This document shows positions 34,289-44,188 of a DNA stretch of 64,000 nt, one piece after another. The notes under the pieces were generated by a model. The model did no database searches. It saw only the letters and a list, made by a program, of their open reading frames with translations, and was not told where the DNA came from. Position 1 is the first letter of the stretch. Each line of letters opens with the position of its first letter. The DNA is from Hyphomicrobiales bacterium (lineage in GTDB: Bacteria; Pseudomonadota; Alphaproteobacteria; Rhizobiales; Xanthobacteraceae), in NCBI GenBank assembly GCA_021732215.1, contig JAKFVL010000001.1, positions 186,001-250,000 of the forward strand. Reading direction: 5' to 3'. The position numbers and the translations under genes were made by a program.

Positions 34289-37200
34289 TTAGTTCGAGAA
34301 CGACGGCGTCAACACCAGCGGCGGCCGAGGCTTCGGCGGCGCGGGACGCGGCGCCGGACCGGGCGCGGGCTTCACTTCGATCGGAGGAGGCAGCGCTGGC
34401 GCGGCTTGCGCTTCGCCCGGCGCGGCAATCTGGGGCGGACGCGGAGCAACCGCCTTCGGCCTGGCGGGGGCAACGCGCCGCGGATCGGATCCGGGCACAT
34501 CGCCCGGCTGCAGACCAGGCGCGGCATCGGGTTGAGCCGGCACGGGCTGCGGCGCAATCGCTGCATCCTTGGTGGCGGGCGCTGGCGGCGGAATGGCTAC
34601 GATCGGTGGCGGAGTTTCACCGCGCTCGATCGCATCGAGCCGTCTCGTTTCCCGATCGATCGCCCGCACCGCCAACCAAGACGACAGCGACGTCAGATCG
34701 AGCGATCGCACCGGCGCATCCGGCGTGCCGTAGGCGAGGAGCAGAATCTCCGGGCGGCCCGGAAGCACCGTCGATATCATCGACGCACGCATGTCGGCCT
34801 GATCGGCGGCGATGTCATAGCCGCCGGAAATCACCGCGCGCGCGCCTTCGCTCTCCAGCGTCGTCGCGCCGACGCGCAAGCGTCCGTCGCTGACGACGAA
34901 TGCAACCTGCGCCGATGGGACAGTGAATGTCCCGGCTGCGAGCACGGGCTCGAGCAATGCCTTGAGCTGCGCATCGCCGGTCGGCTGACCGGCATCGCCG
35001 GCGCGCACCGCGATATCGAAGGCGCGCGGATCGAGATTGGGAATCTGGACGTTGTCCAGCGCGAACGAACCCGCGCCCGACAGCGATCCCGTCAGCGCCT
35101 GCACGCTGCGTCCACGGCTCGCCAATGACATCTGCAGCGAGGCCTTTGCGGACGGCATGGTCAGGGAACGATAGCGCAGCATCGAACCGTCCACGCCCGC
35201 AAATTGCACCCGCGCATCGATGCCAAGGCCGTTCAACCCGGGCCGCGCCTCGATATCGGCTTTCACCTCGCCGCCACCGAGCGTGCCCTTGACGCCCTCG
35301 AACGCCAGCGCCTCGCCGTTGGTCTTCAGCGTGCCGCCGACCGGCCGCAGCTCCAGTCCGCCCGGCAGCAGGCCGCGCAGCGCCTGAAACGTCACCTGCC
35401 CGCGCCATCCGCGCATCAGGCCGTGTCTCAATGGCGCTGCCGGATCGTCTCGGCTTGCGCCGATCGCGCTTGCCAATACCGCCCCGATGTCAAGCACATC
35501 GGTGCCGAGTTCGCCTTCGACCGTGGCCTCGTTGCCGCGCACGAAGGCCAGGCGTCCACGCACCCGCGAACCGCCGACCCTGCTGTCGATGTCGCGCAGC
35601 GTGAGCTGGTCGAGAGACACCGACAACCGCGACGTCAGGCTGATGTTGAGCGCCTGCGGCTGACCGAGCAGCGGTGCGAGATTGGCCCGCCGAACCGTGA
35701 GATTGATGTCTGCCGAGGCGTCGTCCGGCCGTGGCGCATCCTTCGACCAGAACTCGGCGCGACCCTCTGCATCCAGATCGATCGCGTTGCCCGACAGGTT
35801 CGCCTTGAACCTCATCGGCGCGCGCAACGCGCCGTTTGCGGTCACATCGAACTGCAGAGCGTCCGCACTCGACAGCGTCTTGACGATGTCGCCCAACGGC
35901 ATCAGGCCCAGCAGCTTCGAGCCCGCGGCAAACGACGACCTGGAATCGAACGCCCATTCGTCACGCGACATGGCGTCGATGTTGAACGTGCGCGCATCGG
36001 AGAGGCGCGGCGTTCCGGTCAGCGCCGCCGCACCCTTCAATCCCGCGCCATCGATGTCGAGCGACAGGCGCGCCTTGCCGCGTTCGCCGGAACCCTTGTC
36101 GAGCGATACCGCAACAGCAATCCGCGCAACGCCGGTCTCGCCCGATGCACCGATGCGGCTCGCAAGCTCCGGCGCGACCGGCGTCAACAGCGATGCAATC
36201 TGGCTCATCGACGCGCCGGACGCCGCCACGTTGAACTTGCCGGTTCCGCCGGCGAAATCGAACGCACCGCTGCCATCCGCCGCCATGCCGCCCACTGCAC
36301 CGACCGAAAACTTGTCCACCGTCAGCATCTTCGGCGTGACATCGAAACTGGCTGCGAACGGCCGCAACTCCTGCCCGGCCCACTTCGCCACCGATGCCTG
36401 AATCTTGACGCTGCCTTCGCTCGGAAGTCCATCCTGCGCAGTCATCGCCGTGCGTGCCAGCGCGATCGTGGTGTCGATATCGAGCAGTTCGGTCTTCAGT
36501 TCGGCCTCGAAGCGCGAACCGCCGCTGGCAGCTTTCACCCAGGCGAGCCTCCCCTGCAATTCGCCGCTGCCGAGATCGGTCCTGATGCCATCGACAGCAA
36601 CACTCTCGGGCGTGACGCTCAACTGACCGCGCAGGCGCATGGCGCGCTGCGCGCGCAGCACAACCTCCTTGCGGCCCTGCAACCACATCGCCAATAAATC
36701 CGGATCGGCGGAATCAATGCTGATCGCGCCCTTGAACCCGGATGATTCCTGGGTCGCACCGCTGAGCGTCACCTGCGTCGCGCCCGGCGCACGCAGTTCG
36801 AGCTTGTCGACCCGCCAGCCGGATGGGTCCGCGCGCAGATCGACGCCGACGTTCTGCACCGGCCGGCCGCCAAGCGTGATGGAATCGACACCGATTTCCG
36901 CCTGTACCGGCAGCGGCGCTTGCGGCAAACCCGCAACCAGCTCGCGCAGGTTGGCGATGATTTGCGCGGGCTCGCTGGTCGCGCCCTCCTTCGCCAGCAA
37001 CCGGTCCGCGTCGAGCTGCCGTCCTGCCAGCACCACATGCAGCAAAGGCGATGCGCCGAAACGGGCATCGGCAACGCCTGTCAGCTTGAATGCGTTGTCT
37101 TCCGAACCGTAACTGAGTTCGAGCTGTTCGAGCTTGGCCGACGACGGCTCGGCTCTCATATTTGCTGTCATCCGCCACGGTGTCTGCAGCACCGCGCCTT

Positions 37201-37945
37201 GCGGGCCGGCCTTCAGCGCCGCCGTGCGCACGACGGACAACGCACCATCGAAATGCGGCGCGTCGGCCTCGAACGACAACACGCCGTCGATGTAGGCGCT
37301 GAGCGGACGCGCGCCCGGCTCGACGCCGAAGCGAAAGCGCGTGCCTTTGCCGTCATTGGTTTGTCCGGTTGAAAGTTTGAATGGATAGCGCTCGCCATTA
37401 TAGCTGAGCTGTCCTTCGCCGCGCACCGAGGCGGCCAGCGCGCGGACATCGCCGCTGAACGTGATGTCGTCGAGCACAATCGTGCTGCGGCTTGCCGCGT
37501 CGTACAGTCCCATTTTTCCGGTGAGATTGAGCCGGTCGATCGCCAGCCCGCCAAAATTTCCCGCGCCGGACAGCGACGGACCGACCAGGCGGCCGCGCTC
37601 GTCGAGACCGAGATTGACAGTCAGACCGTCGATCGACAGTTCCGAGGCGCGCCATTCGCCGCGCATCAGCGAGCCAAGACTGAATTCCACATCGAGTTTT
37701 TCGGCGGCGACCCGTCCCGGATCGTTGGGCCTTCCGGCGGCCACGTTGCGCAGGCGCAGCGTCGGCGTCGGCAGCAGCCGCGCGTCGAGCGCGCCCTCGA
37801 CCCGCACCGGCGTTCCGAGCACGCGGCTCGCCTCGATCTCGAACTGCGGCCTGAACTGGTTCCAGTCAACGAAATAAGGGCCGATCAGAGCGGCCAGCAG
37901 CGCAAGGATGAAGGCAATGGCCAATCCGAGCAGCGTCGTCTGCAC
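34289..37945 (-). CDS. AsmA-family envelope protein
   Basis: The 1218-residue protein has one N-terminal helix (LAIAFILALLAALIGPYFVD), then FRPQFEIEASRVLGTPVRVE and the typical AsmA N-terminal region. A long periplasmic beta-rich part follows, then the AsmA C-terminal region (about residues 850-1100). The last 110 residues are Pro/Ala-rich. AsmA-like proteins are thought to act as bridges that move phospholipids between the two membranes. The start is GTG at 37943-37945 directly before the helix; codons upstream have no family similarity. Confidence 0.85.
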   Translation of the reverse strand: MQTTLLGLAIAFILALLAALIGPYFVDWNQFRPQFEIEASRVLGTPVRVEGALDARLLPTPTLRLRNVAAGRPNDPGRVAAEKLDVEFSLGSLMRGEWRASELSIDGLTVNLGLDERGRLVGPSLSGAGNFGGLAIDRLNLTGKMGLYDAASRSTIVLDDITFSGDVRALAASVRGEGQLSYNGERYPFKLSTGQTNDGKGTRFRFGVEPGARPLSAYIDGVLSFEADAPHFDGALSVVRTAALKAGPQGAVLQTPWRMTANMRAEPSSAKLEQLELSYGSEDNAFKLTGVADARFGASPLLHVVLAGRQLDADRLLAKEGATSEPAQIIANLRELVAGLPQAPLPVQAEIGVDSITLGGRPVQNVGVDLRADPSGWRVDKLELRAPGATQVTLSGATQESSGFKGAISIDSADPDLLAMWLQGRKEVVLRAQRAMRLRGQLSVTPESVAVDGIRTDLGSGELQGRLAWVKAASGGSRFEAELKTELLDIDTTIALARTAMTAQDGLPSEGSVKIQASVAKWAGQELRPFAASFDVTPKMLTVDKFSVGAVGGMAADGSGAFDFAGGTGKFNVAASGASMSQIASLLTPVAPELASRIGASGETGVARIAVAVSLDKGSGERGKARLSLDIDGAGLKGAAALTGTPRLSDARTFNIDAMSRDEWAFDSRSSFAAGSKLLGLMPLGDIVKTLSSADALQFDVTANGALRAPMRFKANLSGNAIDLDAEGRAEFWSKDAPRPDDASADINLTVRRANLAPLLGQPQALNISLTSRLSVSLDQLTLRDIDSRVGGSRVRGRLAFVRGNEATVEGELGTDVLDIGAVLASAIGASRDDPAAPLRHGLMRGWRGQVTFQALRGLLPGGLELRPVGGTLKTNGEALAFEGVKGTLGGGEVKADIEARPGLNGLGIDARVQFAGVDGSMLRYRSLTMPSAKASLQMSLASRGRSVQALTGSLSGAGSFALDNVQIPNLDPRAFDIAVRAGDAGQPTGDAQLKALLEPVLAAGTFTVPSAQVAFVVSDGRLRVGATTLESEGARAVISGGYDIAADQADMRASMISTVLPGRPEILLLAYGTPDAPVRSLDLTSLSSWLAVRAIDRETRRLDAIERGETPPPIVAIPPPAPATKDAAIAPQPVPAQPDAAPGLQPGDVPGSDPRRVAPARPKAVAPRPPQIAAPGEAQAAPALPPPIEVKPAPGPAPRPAPPKPRPPLVLTPSFSN

Positions 37946-38093
37946 GATGTCTCCCTGATGCGCGATCCACAAACACCGGTCCCGGTTCCCGGATCGGGCA
38001 CGCTCGATCAAGCGCCCACCAAATCAACCCCCGCATCATTATATATGAATGACGGCGGCAAAAGCACCGTCTTGCAGCGGTACGGCGAACCGC

Positions 38094-38912
38094 TCAGCAG
38101 AACCGGATGCTGACGCCGCGCAGCGCAACGCCGTCGAGCACCGTGGTCCAGGTCTGGCCCGGCTTCACCGGCAAGGCGCGCGTCAGCGTTCCCGTGGTGA
38201 CGATTTCGCCTGCCGCGAGCGGCGGATTGACGTCATCGCGCGAAAGAGCCTGAACCAGATGACGCAGCGCCGACAGCGGCCCGTCCAGCACATTGCGCGA
38301 GCGGCCTTTCGCGACAATATCCCCACACGACAGCGTGATCTCGAAATTATGCAGGCTCTCCAGCCACGCATCATAACTGCCGTCGATCGGATGCCGCTCG
38401 CCGATCAAGAGCGCGCCATGCAGCCCGAACGCCGCGACCGTGTCGGCGGCTGTGAATTTCCAGCCGGGGAAGATCGACTGCACCACCTCGAAACCGTGCG
38501 ACACCCAGGCGATGCATGAGAGCAGGTCGCGTTCGTCCATGTCCGGATCGGGCGCGGCGGAGAGCTGGAAGATGATTTCCGGCTCGATCAGCGGTTCGCA
38601 GAACGGTGCGAGCGAGACGCCCTCGCCAACGTTGCGCAGATCGCGCATCGTGCCGTCGTAAACGTAACCCCAGATCGGTCCGTCGACGCCGTACTCGTCC
38701 CAGATCGTCCGGTTGGTGAAGCCGATCTTGCGGCCGAGCACGCGCTCGCCGCGCGCTTCGCGCAACTGCCGGATTTTCGGCGTGACACGGTAAGCATCGG
38801 CAATCGAAAACGGTTGCCGCGAGGAAAACGGCGCAACCTGCCGGCGCTCGTCATACGCGGCCATGACCTCGGCGGCGATCGCATCGATGTCGATGGTGGC
38901 CGCGCCGCCCAT
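38094..38912 (-). CDS. 2-keto-4-pentenoate hydratase / fumarylacetoacetase-family enzyme
   Basis: The 272-residue protein belongs to the MhpD/HpcG hydratase branch of the FAH superfamily: VLGRKIGFTNRTIWDEYGVD, the metal-binding EPLIEPEIIFQL and WVSHGFEVVQSIFP. These enzymes hydrate 2-oxo-alkenoates from aromatic meta-cleavage pathways, or decarboxylate related oxo acids. No other aromatic degradation genes are near, so the substrate is open. Its ATG shares one base with the stop codon of the upstream FAD dehydrogenase (TGATG), so the two are translationally coupled. Confidence 0.85.
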   Translation of the reverse strand: MGGAATIDIDAIAAEVMAAYDERRQVAPFSSRQPFSIADAYRVTPKIRQLREARGERVLGRKIGFTNRTIWDEYGVDGPIWGYVYDGTMRDLRNVGEGVSLAPFCEPLIEPEIIFQLSAAPDPDMDERDLLSCIAWVSHGFEVVQSIFPGWKFTAADTVAAFGLHGALLIGERHPIDGSYDAWLESLHNFEITLSCGDIVAKGRSRNVLDGPLSALRHLVQALSRDDVNPPLAAGEIVTTGTLTRALPVKPGQTWTTVLDGVALRGVSIRFC

Positions 38913-40327
38913 CACACCGGAATGATCTTGCCGGGGTTGAGAATGTTGTGCGGGTCCATCGCCAGTTTCAGCGCGCGCATCGCGTCGATCGCCTCGGACC
39001 CGAGTTCGGCTTGCAGGTATTTCTGCTTGCCCTGCCCGATGCCGTGTTCGCCGGTGCAGGTACCGCCCATCGCCAGCGCCCGCTCGACGAGGCGATGCAT
39101 GAAGTCTTCCGAGCGCGCGAACTCGTCCGCATCGTCCACGTCGCACAGCAGCGAGCAATGGAAATTGCCGTCGCCGACATGGCCGACGATCGGTGCCATC
39201 AGGTTCAGCCGCGCGATATCTTCTTCCGTCTCGGCCACGCAATCGGCCAGCCGCGAGATCGGCACGCAGACGTCGGTCGCGACCACGCCCGCGCCGGGGC
39301 GCAGTCCGCGCACGGCCCAGTACGCATCGTGCCGCGCCTGCCAGAGTTTGGTGCGATCCTCCGCCTTCGCGGTCCATTGAAACTCACCGCCGCCGCATTC
39401 GGCTGCGATCTCGGCGAAACGTTGCGTCTGCTCGGCGACCTCCGCCTCGCTGCCGTGAAATTCGAGCAGCAGCAGCGGCGTCTCCGGCAAGGTCAGCTTG
39501 GAGTAGACGTTGCTGGCCTTCACCTGCGTCTCGCTCAGCAATTCGATCCGCGCCACCGGAATGCCGGTCTGGATCGCCAGGATTGTCGCCTGACACGCGC
39601 CCTGCACCGTCTTGAACGAACACGCGGCGGCCGCGATGGTTTCGGGAATTCCGCGCAGCCGGATCGTCAGCTCCGAGATGATGCCGAGCGTCCCCTCCGC
39701 GCCGACGAACAGATGCGTCAGATCGTAACCGGCGGAGGATTTCTTCGCCCGCGTGCCGGTGGTGATGATCTCGCCGTCGGCGCGCACCACTTTCAGCGCC
39801 AGCACGTTGTCGCGCATGGTGCCGTAGCGCACCGCATTGGTGCCGGACGCCCGTGTCGAGGCCATCCCGCCGATGGACGCATCTGCGCCCGGATCGATCG
39901 GAAAGAACACGCCCTGATCGCGCAGTTGCTCGTTGAGCGTCTTGCGCGTGATGCCGGGCTCGATGACGCAGTCGAGGTCTTCCTGATGCACGGCCAGCAC
40001 ACGATTCATGTCGCGCAGGTCGATGCAGACGCCGCCCGCCGGCGCGTTGACCTGCCCCTCGAGCGAGGTGCCAGTTCCGAACGCGATCACCGGCACGCGA
40101 TGCTGCGCGCAGATGCGCACCACGTCCTGAATGTCGGCCGTCGCCTGCGCCATCACCACCGCATCCGGCGGCTGCGTCTTCAGCCACGTCGTGGTATGGG
40201 CGTGCTGCTCACGCACCGCCTGCGACGTGATGAGCCGGTTGCCGAATCGCGCGGCCAGCGCATCGATCGCGCCCTTGAGCGCGCGCGCCTCGGGCCGCGG
40301 CAACGCCTTCGCCTCAATACTTGCCAC
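38912..40327 (-). CDS. FAD-binding 2-hydroxyacid dehydrogenase (GlcD/D-lactate dehydrogenase type)
   Basis: The 471-residue protein has the PCMH-type FAD domain (VIAFGTGTSLEGQVNAPAGG and PGADASIGGMASTRASGTNA) and the C-terminal FAD-oxidase domain with GHVGDGNFHCSLL, GEHGIGQGK and ALKLAMDPHNILNPGKI. Such enzymes oxidise D-lactate, glycolate or longer 2-hydroxyacids and pass electrons to the respiratory chain. Coupling to the 2-oxo-acid hydratase suggests a common catabolic route. The likely start is GTG 40327; the frame extends upstream into the divergent intergenic region without similarity. Confidence 0.9.
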   Translation of the reverse strand: MASIEAKALPRPEARALKGAIDALAARFGNRLITSQAVREQHAHTTTWLKTQPPDAVVMAQATADIQDVVRICAQHRVPVIAFGTGTSLEGQVNAPAGGVCIDLRDMNRVLAVHQEDLDCVIEPGITRKTLNEQLRDQGVFFPIDPGADASIGGMASTRASGTNAVRYGTMRDNVLALKVVRADGEIITTGTRAKKSSAGYDLTHLFVGAEGTLGIISELTIRLRGIPETIAAAACSFKTVQGACQATILAIQTGIPVARIELLSETQVKASNVYSKLTLPETPLLLLEFHGSEAEVAEQTQRFAEIAAECGGGEFQWTAKAEDRTKLWQARHDAYWAVRGLRPGAGVVATDVCVPISRLADCVAETEEDIARLNLMAPIVGHVGDGNFHCSLLCDVDDADEFARSEDFMHRLVERALAMGGTCTGEHGIGQGKQKYLQAELGSEAIDAMRALKLAMDPHNILNPGKIIPV

Positions 40328-40454
40328 GACAACCGCCTCCCACAGCAGACCTGTTCCTTCTTGTTTTGTATTTCGACCGTGGCAAAGGATATATGTGGGG
40401 TCAAGGGCGCCGCGAAACGGCGCGCATTGCGGGATCAACATCTCGGGATCGAAA

Positions 40455-40964
40455 ATGACCGACACGCTCGTTCCAACCGACGCCGGCGCGGTGCCGTTTC
40501 TCTCCACCGTCAAGCAAATCGAGCCGGACTGGATCGATTACAACGGCCATCTCAACATGGCCTATTACAACGTGCTGTTCGACCGCTCGCTCGATGAGTT
40601 TTTCGAGGTGTTGGGCATCGGGCCGAATTACCTCAAGACCCGCAACGGCTCGAGCATGACCGCCGAATGCCATGTGCGCTATCTGCGCGAGGTGCATCTC
40701 GGCGATCCGGTGCAGGTCGCGATCTGGCTGATCGCGGCGGATGACAAGCGGGTGCACACCTTCGAGGAACTGCGCCACGCCACCGAGGGCTGGGTCTCTG
40801 CCACATCCGACAACATGACGCTGCATATCGACATGTCGGTGCGCAGGGTCGCGCCCTTCCCGCCGGACATCGCCGAGCGCATCGGTAGCATCGCGGCGGT
40901 TCACGCCAACGCAAAACGACCCGACGGCGTTGGCCGACGGGTCGAGATGCCGGTGAAGAAATAA
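40455..40964 (+). CDS. Hotdog-fold thioesterase family protein
   Basis: The 169-residue protein has the 4HBT-like motif IDYNGHLNMAYYNVLFDRSL with the catalytic-type Asp-Tyr-Asn-Gly-His region, then YLREVHLGDPVQV. Related proteins hydrolyse acyl-CoA thioesters, some of them betainyl-CoA in carnitine breakdown. The gene is divergent from the FAD dehydrogenase with a 127-base gap. Substrate unknown. Confidence 0.83.
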   Translation: MTDTLVPTDAGAVPFLSTVKQIEPDWIDYNGHLNMAYYNVLFDRSLDEFFEVLGIGPNYLKTRNGSSMTAECHVRYLREVHLGDPVQVAIWLIAADDKRVHTFEELRHATEGWVSATSDNMTLHIDMSVRRVAPFPPDIAERIGSIAAVHANAKRPDGVGRRVEMPVKK

Positions 40965-41002
40965 TTGATCAGTCGCCCTGAGGCTTGCCTCGAATCATCG
41001 TT

Positions 41003-41084
41003 CGTCATTGCGAGCGAAGCGAAGCAATCCAGCTCAGAAACTTGAAAATGGATTGCTTCGTCGCTATCGCTCCTCGCAATGACG
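41003..41084. repeat. Palindromic repeat (cgtcattgcgagcg family)
   Basis: The left end cgtcattgcgagcgaagcga and the right end atcgctcctcgcaatgacg are inverted copies, with caatcca and tggattg as inner arms. It is the second copy of the element at 18389-18464. Confidence 0.85.
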
Positions 41085-41114
41085 TGCATGGATTTGCTTG
41101 CCTGCCGAGTGCAA

Positions 41115-41288
41115 CTACACCCTCGTCCGGCCGCGGACGATTCCCATCACGGCGGAAACCAGAAACAGTACGATCGCGATAAAGAACACGATCTTCGCGA
41201 TTTCAATCGATGCGCCCGCGATGCCGCCGAAGCCCAGAAGGCCCGCGATCAGCGCGATCACCAGAAACGTTACAACCCAGCTCAACAT
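41115..41288 (-). CDS. DUF1328 small membrane protein
   Basis: The 57-residue protein [20 protein letters not shown] and a second helix ([20 protein letters not shown]) match DUF1328 (YtjA-like), a two-helix inner-membrane family often seen among general stress genes of alphaproteobacteria. Function is unknown. ATG 41288 has GAGGAGAG upstream. I looked for a GGAAC-type stress promoter in the 245-base gap and did not find a convincing one. Confidence 0.88.
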   Translation of the reverse strand: MLSWVVTFLVIALIAGLLGFGGIAGASIEIAKIVFFIAIVLFLVSAVMGIVRGRTRV

Positions 41289-41533
41289 GGCTCTCTCCTC
41301 GGAAGGTTCTTTGTCTCGAAAAGTTCTTCGATCGCCTGATGGCGATGTCGCAAAAACAATGCGGATCGAGGGAGCGAAGTTCCGTCCACCGCGACCCGCC
41401 AAATGCTGAAAAAAGCACGGAGGTGCGGGAACAATTCCGGTGCATGCCGCCGATAACCCTGTCCCCGGCGGGGCCGAAAACCTATATCAAGCGTCCCTGA
41501 GCGCGTGCCAATCTGGGCACAACAGCGAATCGC

Positions 41534-44119
41534 ATGACTGAGCCACGCAAATCGGCGTTTGAAGCGCCGCTTCACCAGCCCGTCGCGGGCGGCATTGCCG
41601 CGCGCGCGCGCGCGGCTGCCGGTCCGCAGTATCTGCAAGGGCTCAATCCCGAGCAGCGCGAGGCGGTCGAGACGCTGGACGGCCCGGTGCTGGTGCTGGC
41701 CGGTGCCGGCACCGGCAAGACGCGGGTGCTGACCACCCGCATCGCCCACATCCTGAGCCAGGGCCGCGCCCGGCCGCACGAAATTCTCTCGGTCACCTTC
41801 ACCAACAAGGCGGCGCGCGAGATGAAACTGCGCCTTGGCACGATGCTGGGCCAGGCCGTGGAAGGCATGCCGTGGCTCGGCACCTTCCACTCCATCGGCG
41901 GCCGCATCCTGCGCTTCCATGCCGAACTGGTCGGGCTGAAATCGAACTTCACCGTGCTCGATGTCGACGACCAGATCAGATTGCTCAAGCAACTCCTGCA
42001 AGCCGAGAACATCGACGACAAGCGCTGGCCCGCGCGCATGCTGGCCGGCCTGATCGACGGCTGGAAAAATCGCGGCCTGACGCCATCGCAGGTGCCGTCC
42101 GGCGAGGCTTCCGTATTCGGCAACGGCAAGGGCGGCAAGCTCTACGCCACTTATCAGGAACGGTTGAAGACGCTGAACGCCGCCGATTTCGGCGATCTGC
42201 TGCTGGAAAACATCCGCCTGTTTCGTGAAAACCCGGACGTGCTGCGGCAATACCAGCATCGCTTCAAGTTCATTCTGGTCGACGAATATCAGGACACCAA
42301 CGTCGCGCAGTATCTCTGGCTGCGGTTGCTGTCGCAGGCACCGTCTTCCAACGCAGGCCCTGCGGGCCTCATCCTTCGAGACGCCGCGCTAAGCGCGGCT
42401 CCTCAGGACGAGGATGTTCCGTTCGATGTTCATCCCGATGACGCATCGCCCAAACACCTAGAGACTAACCCTCACCCTGAGGAGCGAGGGCAAAGCCCGA
42501 GCGTCTCGAAGGGCGAGGCCCGAAGCCAACTCAAAAACATCTGCTGCGTCGGCGACGACGACCAGTCGATCTACGGCTGGCGCGGCGCTGAAGTCGACAA
42601 CATCCTGCGTTTCGATCATGACTTCCCCGGCGCGAAGGTCATCCGCCTCGAGCGCAATTATCGCTCGACCGGCCACATCCTCGCCGCCGCCTCGCATCTG
42701 ATCGCGCATAACGAAGGCCGTCTCGGGAAGACGCTGCGCACCGAAGACATCGACGGCGAGAAAGTCACCGTCACCGGCGCATGGGATTCGGAGGAGGAAG
42801 CGCGCGGCATCGGCGAGGAGATCGAACAGCTCCAGCGTCAGGGCAACAACCTCAACGAGATCGCCATTCTCGTGCGTGCGTCGTTCCAGATGCGCGAATT
42901 CGAAGACCGCTTCGTCACGCTCGGCCTGCCCTATCGCGTCATCGGCGGCCCAAGATTTTACGAGCGCGCGGAAATTCGCGACGCACTGGCGTATCTGCGC
43001 GTCATCAACTCGCCAGCCGACGATCTGGCGTTCGAGCGCATCGTCAACGTGCCCAAGCGCGGCCTTGGCGACGCCACCGTGCAGATGCTGCACGACCATG
43101 GCCGCAAGCGCCGCATCCCATTGTCCGAAGCCGCACGCGCGGTGGTCGAGACCGACGAGCTCAAGCCGAAGGCGCGCGGCTCTCTGCGCGGGCTGATGGA
43201 GAGCTTCGATCGCTGGCGCAAGCAGATGGACTCCGTGCCGCACACGGAGCTGGCCGAAATCGTGCTCGACGAGAGCGGCTACACCGAGATGTGGCAGAAG
43301 GATCGCTCAGCGGACGCCGCGGGCCGGCTGGAGAACCTGAAAGAACTGGTGCGCTCGATGGAGGATTTCGAAAACCTCCAGGGCTTCCTCGAACACATCT
43401 CGCTGGTAATGGATCGCGACGGAGGCGCGGACGACGAAGCCGTGTCGCTGATGACGCTGCACTCGGCCAAGGGCCTCGAATTCAATAACGTGTTCCTGCC
43501 CGGCTGGGAGGAAGGCCTGTTCCCGAGCCAGCGCACGCTGGACGATCAGGGCCGCGCCGGTCTCGAGGAAGAGCGGCGGCTGGCCCATGTCGGTCTGACG
43601 CGCGCGCGGCTGCGCGCCAAACTCTATTTCGCCACCAACCGCCGTATCCACGGCACATGGACCACCACGATCCCCTCGCGCTTTCTCGATGAACTGCCTG
43701 CGCACAACATAGAGATTACCGAGAGCAAGGGCGGCAGCGGCTGGGGTGGCGCCGGAGGCTACGGCGGATCGCGCTTCGACAACATGGAATCGTTCGGCTC
43801 GAGTTATTCGACGCCGGGCTGGCAACGCGCGCAGCAACGCCGGGGACGCGGCGGCTTCGATGAAACCGGATCGGCCTACGATGCATCGCCGCGCGGCGGC
43901 GCGCGCGCCGCCAACACCCGCCGCGCGCCGATGACCATCGAGGGCGAGCTGATCGCGAAATCCACCGGCACGCAGTCGGACTTTTCTCTCGGCGATCGCG
44001 TGTTCCATCAGAAGTTCGGCTACGGCGCGGTTGCGAAAGTGGATGGCAACAAGCTCACCATCGATTTCGACAAGGCCGGCGAGAAGAAGGTGGTCGATAG
44101 TTTCGTGGAGCGGGCGTGA
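41534..44119 (+). CDS. uvrD: UvrD/PcrA-type DNA helicase with repeat-encoded insertion
   Basis: The 861-residue superfamily 1 helicase unwinds DNA 3'-5' in nucleotide excision and mismatch repair. Motifs in order: Walker A AGAGTGKTR (K62), FTNKAAREM, VDEYQDTN (motif II), CVGDDDQSIYGWRGA (motif III), LERNYRS (motif IV), VSLMTLHSAKGLEF (motif V) and VGLTRAR (motif VI). The C-terminal Tudor-like domain has FHQKFGYGAVAKVDGNKL. Between motifs II and III, residues about 278-329 are encoded by two inverted palindromic repeat units that keep the frame; the family usually has only a short loop there. The start MTEPRKSAFE is preceded by a plausible leader of 60 bases. Confidence 0.95.
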   Translation: MTEPRKSAFEAPLHQPVAGGIAARARAAAGPQYLQGLNPEQREAVETLDGPVLVLAGAGTGKTRVLTTRIAHILSQGRARPHEILSVTFTNKAAREMKLRLGTMLGQAVEGMPWLGTFHSIGGRILRFHAELVGLKSNFTVLDVDDQIRLLKQLLQAENIDDKRWPARMLAGLIDGWKNRGLTPSQVPSGEASVFGNGKGGKLYATYQERLKTLNAADFGDLLLENIRLFRENPDVLRQYQHRFKFILVDEYQDTNVAQYLWLRLLSQAPSSNAGPAGLILRDAALSAAPQDEDVPFDVHPDDASPKHLETNPHPEERGQSPSVSKGEARSQLKNICCVGDDDQSIYGWRGAEVDNILRFDHDFPGAKVIRLERNYRSTGHILAAASHLIAHNEGRLGKTLRTEDIDGEKVTVTGAWDSEEEARGIGEEIEQLQRQGNNLNEIAILVRASFQMREFEDRFVTLGLPYRVIGGPRFYERAEIRDALAYLRVINSPADDLAFERIVNVPKRGLGDATVQMLHDHGRKRRIPLSEAARAVVETDELKPKARGSLRGLMESFDRWRKQMDSVPHTELAEIVLDESGYTEMWQKDRSADAAGRLENLKELVRSMEDFENLQGFLEHISLVMDRDGGADDEAVSLMTLHSAKGLEFNNVFLPGWEEGLFPSQRTLDDQGRAGLEEERRLAHVGLTRARLRAKLYFATNRRIHGTWTTTIPSRFLDELPAHNIEITESKGGSGWGGAGGYGGSRFDNMESFGSSYSTPGWQRAQQRRGRGGFDETGSAYDASPRGGARAANTRRAPMTIEGELIAKSTGTQSDFSLGDRVFHQKFGYGAVAKVDGNKLTIDFDKAGEKKVVDSFVERA
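42367..42518. repeat. Two palindromic repeat units inside uvrD
   Basis: Unit a (42367-42413) runs cctcatccttcgagacg to ctcctcaggacgagg. Unit b (42469-42518) runs cctcaccctgaggagc to cgtctcgaagggcgagg, the reverse orientation. They match the intergenic two-unit elements at 8685-8784 and 60275-60372. The spacer of 55 bases is longer than in those copies. The total added length is compatible with the reading frame. Confidence 0.88.
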
Positions 44120-44188
44120 GAGCCCGCATTTAACGCCGCTGGACTGGCTCTATTTGCTGTGGTCACCTACAATTTGGAAAGGTGTCCC

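Noticed and set aside
35204-36697. Plus-strand frame of about 500 codons opposite the AsmA gene
   Set aside because: It is a shadow of high-GC codon structure with no recognisable domain and no good ribosome-binding site.
41289-41533. General-stress (EcfG-type) promoter upstream of DUF1328
   Set aside because: GGAAC-like sequences occur, but no CGTT-type -10 element lies at 16-17 bases on the correct strand.
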